Shown here piece by piece: positions 5,700 through 6,666 of a stretch of DNA of 6,666 nucleotides (the first letter of the stretch is position 1; every line of letters begins with the position of its first letter). Both the position numbers and the translations under genes were made by a program. The DNA comes from Legionella genomosp. 1 (GTDB lineage: Bacteria; Pseudomonadota; Gammaproteobacteria; Legionellales; Legionellaceae), in the NCBI GenBank assembly GCA_945889365.1, contig CAMDBQ010000083.1:1-6666 (forward strand), written 5' to 3'. Under the pieces are notes generated by a model. That model was not told the DNA's origin, ran no database searches, and worked only from the letters and a program-made list of their open reading frames with translations.

Positions 5700-6666
5700 T
5701 TGTCTACGATAGTAATGAGTGATCTGCTGGGCCGACTCAAGCAACAAGGCCAAAGTGAAGAATTTGATAAAATTACGACCAACATTGCATCGCCTGAAAA
5801 AGTGCGATCATGGTCATTTGGTGAAGTTAGAAAACCGGAAACGATTAACTATCGTACCTTCAAGCCAGAACGGGACGGTTTATTCTGCGCTAAAATATTT
5901 GGACCAGTTAAAGATTATGAGTGTCTGTGCGGCAAATATAAACGATTGAAACATCGTGGCGTTATTTGTGAAAAATGCGGTGTCGAACTAGCACAAGCCA
6001 AGGTACGTCGTGAACGCATGGGCCATATTGAATTGGCAAGCCCTGTTGCACACATCTGGTTTTTGAAATCTTTGCCTTCTAGAATTGGCTTGTTATTAGA
6101 TATGACGCTTCGTGACATTGAACGTGTTCTGTATTTTGAAGCGTTTGTAGTCGTTGATCCTGGCATGACAGAAATGGAACGAGGACAATTGCTTAATGAT
6201 GAGGTTTATCTGGATGCAATAGAACAATATGGCGATGAATTTGATGCGCGCATGGGAGCAGAGGCGATCCGTGATTTATTACGTCAAATTGATTTAGAAG
6301 AAGAGATTAAATCTTTACGTGAAGAGCTGCCAATTACTAACTCTGAAACGAAAATAAAAAAAATCACCAAACGACTTAAGTTACTTGAGGCGTTTTTTGG
6401 GTCAGGCAACAAGCCAGAATGGATGATTATGACGGTTTTACCAGTGCTGCCGCCTGATTTACGTCCGTTGGTTCCTCTGGATGGTGGTCGTTTTGCTACA
6501 TCGGATTTGAATGACTTATACCGCCGCGTTATTAACCGAAATAATCGCCTAAAACGTTTATTAGATTTGAATGCTCCGGACATCATTGTTAGAAATGAAA
6601 AACGGATGTTACAAGAATCTGTAGACGCCTTGCTGGATAATGGACGCCGTGGACGCGCCATTACTG
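5700..6666 (+). CDS. rpoC: DNA-directed RNA polymerase subunit beta', N-terminal part (3' end outside window)
   Basis: Beta' forms the clamp and carries the catalytic Mg-binding loop. The first 322 codons are present and run open to the window end. Seen in order: SWSFGEVRKPETINYRTFKP; the zinc-binding domain with C75, C77, C90 and C93 (YECLCGKYKRLKHRGVICEK then CG; E. coli C70/72/85/88); RRERMGHIELASPVAHIWFL and SLPSRIGLLLDM of the clamp; the clamp coiled-coil region (LEEEIKSLREELPITNSETK, SGNKPEWM); VLPVLPPDLRPLVPLDGGRF; and YRRVINRNNRLKRLLDL followed by NEKRML and DNGRRGRAIT, leading towards the rudder and switch regions. The catalytic NADFDGD motif would lie downstream. A TTG start at 5700 is chosen from the Shine-Dalgarno sequence. 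It adds five residues before the ATG at 5715 (MSDLLG), which is where E. coli and Pseudomonas proteins (MKDLL) align. Identity is certain; the exact start is not. Confidence 0.97.
   Translation, partial: MSTIVMSDLLGRLKQQGQSEEFDKITTNIASPEKVRSWSFGEVRKPETINYRTFKPERDGLFCAKIFGPVKDYECLCGKYKRLKHRGVICEKCGVELAQAKVRRERMGHIELASPVAHIWFLKSLPSRIGLLLDMTLRDIERVLYFEAFVVVDPGMTEMERGQLLNDEVYLDAIEQYGDEFDARMGAEAIRDLLRQIDLEEEIKSLREELPITNSETKIKKITKRLKLLEAFFGSGNKPEWMIMTVLPVLPPDLRPLVPLDGGRFATSDLNDLYRRVINRNNRLKRLLDLNAPDIIVRNEKRMLQESVDALLDNGRRGRAIT

Noticed and set aside
5719..5949. 76-codon open frame on the plus strand at the start of rpoC
   Set aside because: It is the +1 shadow of rpoC. The conserved beta' frame begins at 5700 and runs uninterrupted to the window end, so this is neither a gene nor evidence of a frameshift.
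6356..6363. A8 run in rpoC forming an A_AAA_AAA heptamer in frame, a possible slippage site
   Set aside because: It encodes the Lys-Lys of a conserved Lys-rich segment (TKIKKITKR). No upstream Shine-Dalgarno-like stimulator or clear downstream hairpin is seen, and a shift here would truncate an essential protein.
6284..6661. 125-codon open frame on the minus strand opposite rpoC
   Set aside because: The sense strand encodes highly conserved beta' sequence throughout; the antisense product is Arg/Ser-rich with no recognisable family.

Overview
The window is the classic ribosomal-stalk / RNA polymerase cluster of a gammaproteobacterium. It holds the 3' end of rplA (L1), the L10 leader, rplJ (L10), rplL (L7/L12), complete rpoB (beta) and the first 322 codons of rpoC (beta'). 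All genes are on the + strand. The base composition is moderately AT-rich. The proteins align end to end with E. coli and Pseudomonas, but several traits point to Legionella or a relative in the Legionellales: the L10 N-terminus (MTLTLAAKKAVVEEV), a 174-residue L10 with a lengthened C-terminal helix, a 1368-residue RpoB, and a beta' that aligns from MSDLLG. This placement rests on memory of the families, not on a search, and is moderate in confidence.

Layout: 1-299 is the L1 C-terminus. 300-475 is a gap holding a probable promoter at the rplA stop codon, then a structured leader in which the L10 leader fold (two stems around an asymmetric internal loop) is directly readable. rplJ (476-1000, GTG start) and rplL (1041-1415) follow, 40 nt apart. 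An 11-bp perfect hairpin in the 89-nt rplL-rpoB gap looks like the attenuator that lowers polymerase gene expression relative to the stalk proteins. rpoB runs 1505-5611. The 88-nt rpoB-rpoC gap has a second terminator-like hairpin (13 bp plus T4). rpoC starts with TTG at 5700 and runs off the window. No stretch over 300 bases lacks a gene.

The genes work as two linked modules. L10 and L12 form the GTPase stalk, and in known bacteria the L10-L12 complex binds the leader to repress its own translation. RpoB and RpoC form the polymerase catalytic core, and their dosage is set by read-through of the hairpins.

I found no mobile element, CRISPR array, tRNA, foreign gene or undescribed multi-gene system. 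The items most worth a second look are the 11-residue internal repeat that lengthens the L12-binding helix of L10 (predicting three L12 dimers rather than two), a proline in a normally basic position of L10, two competing folds in the leader, and the strong hairpin between rpoB and rpoC.
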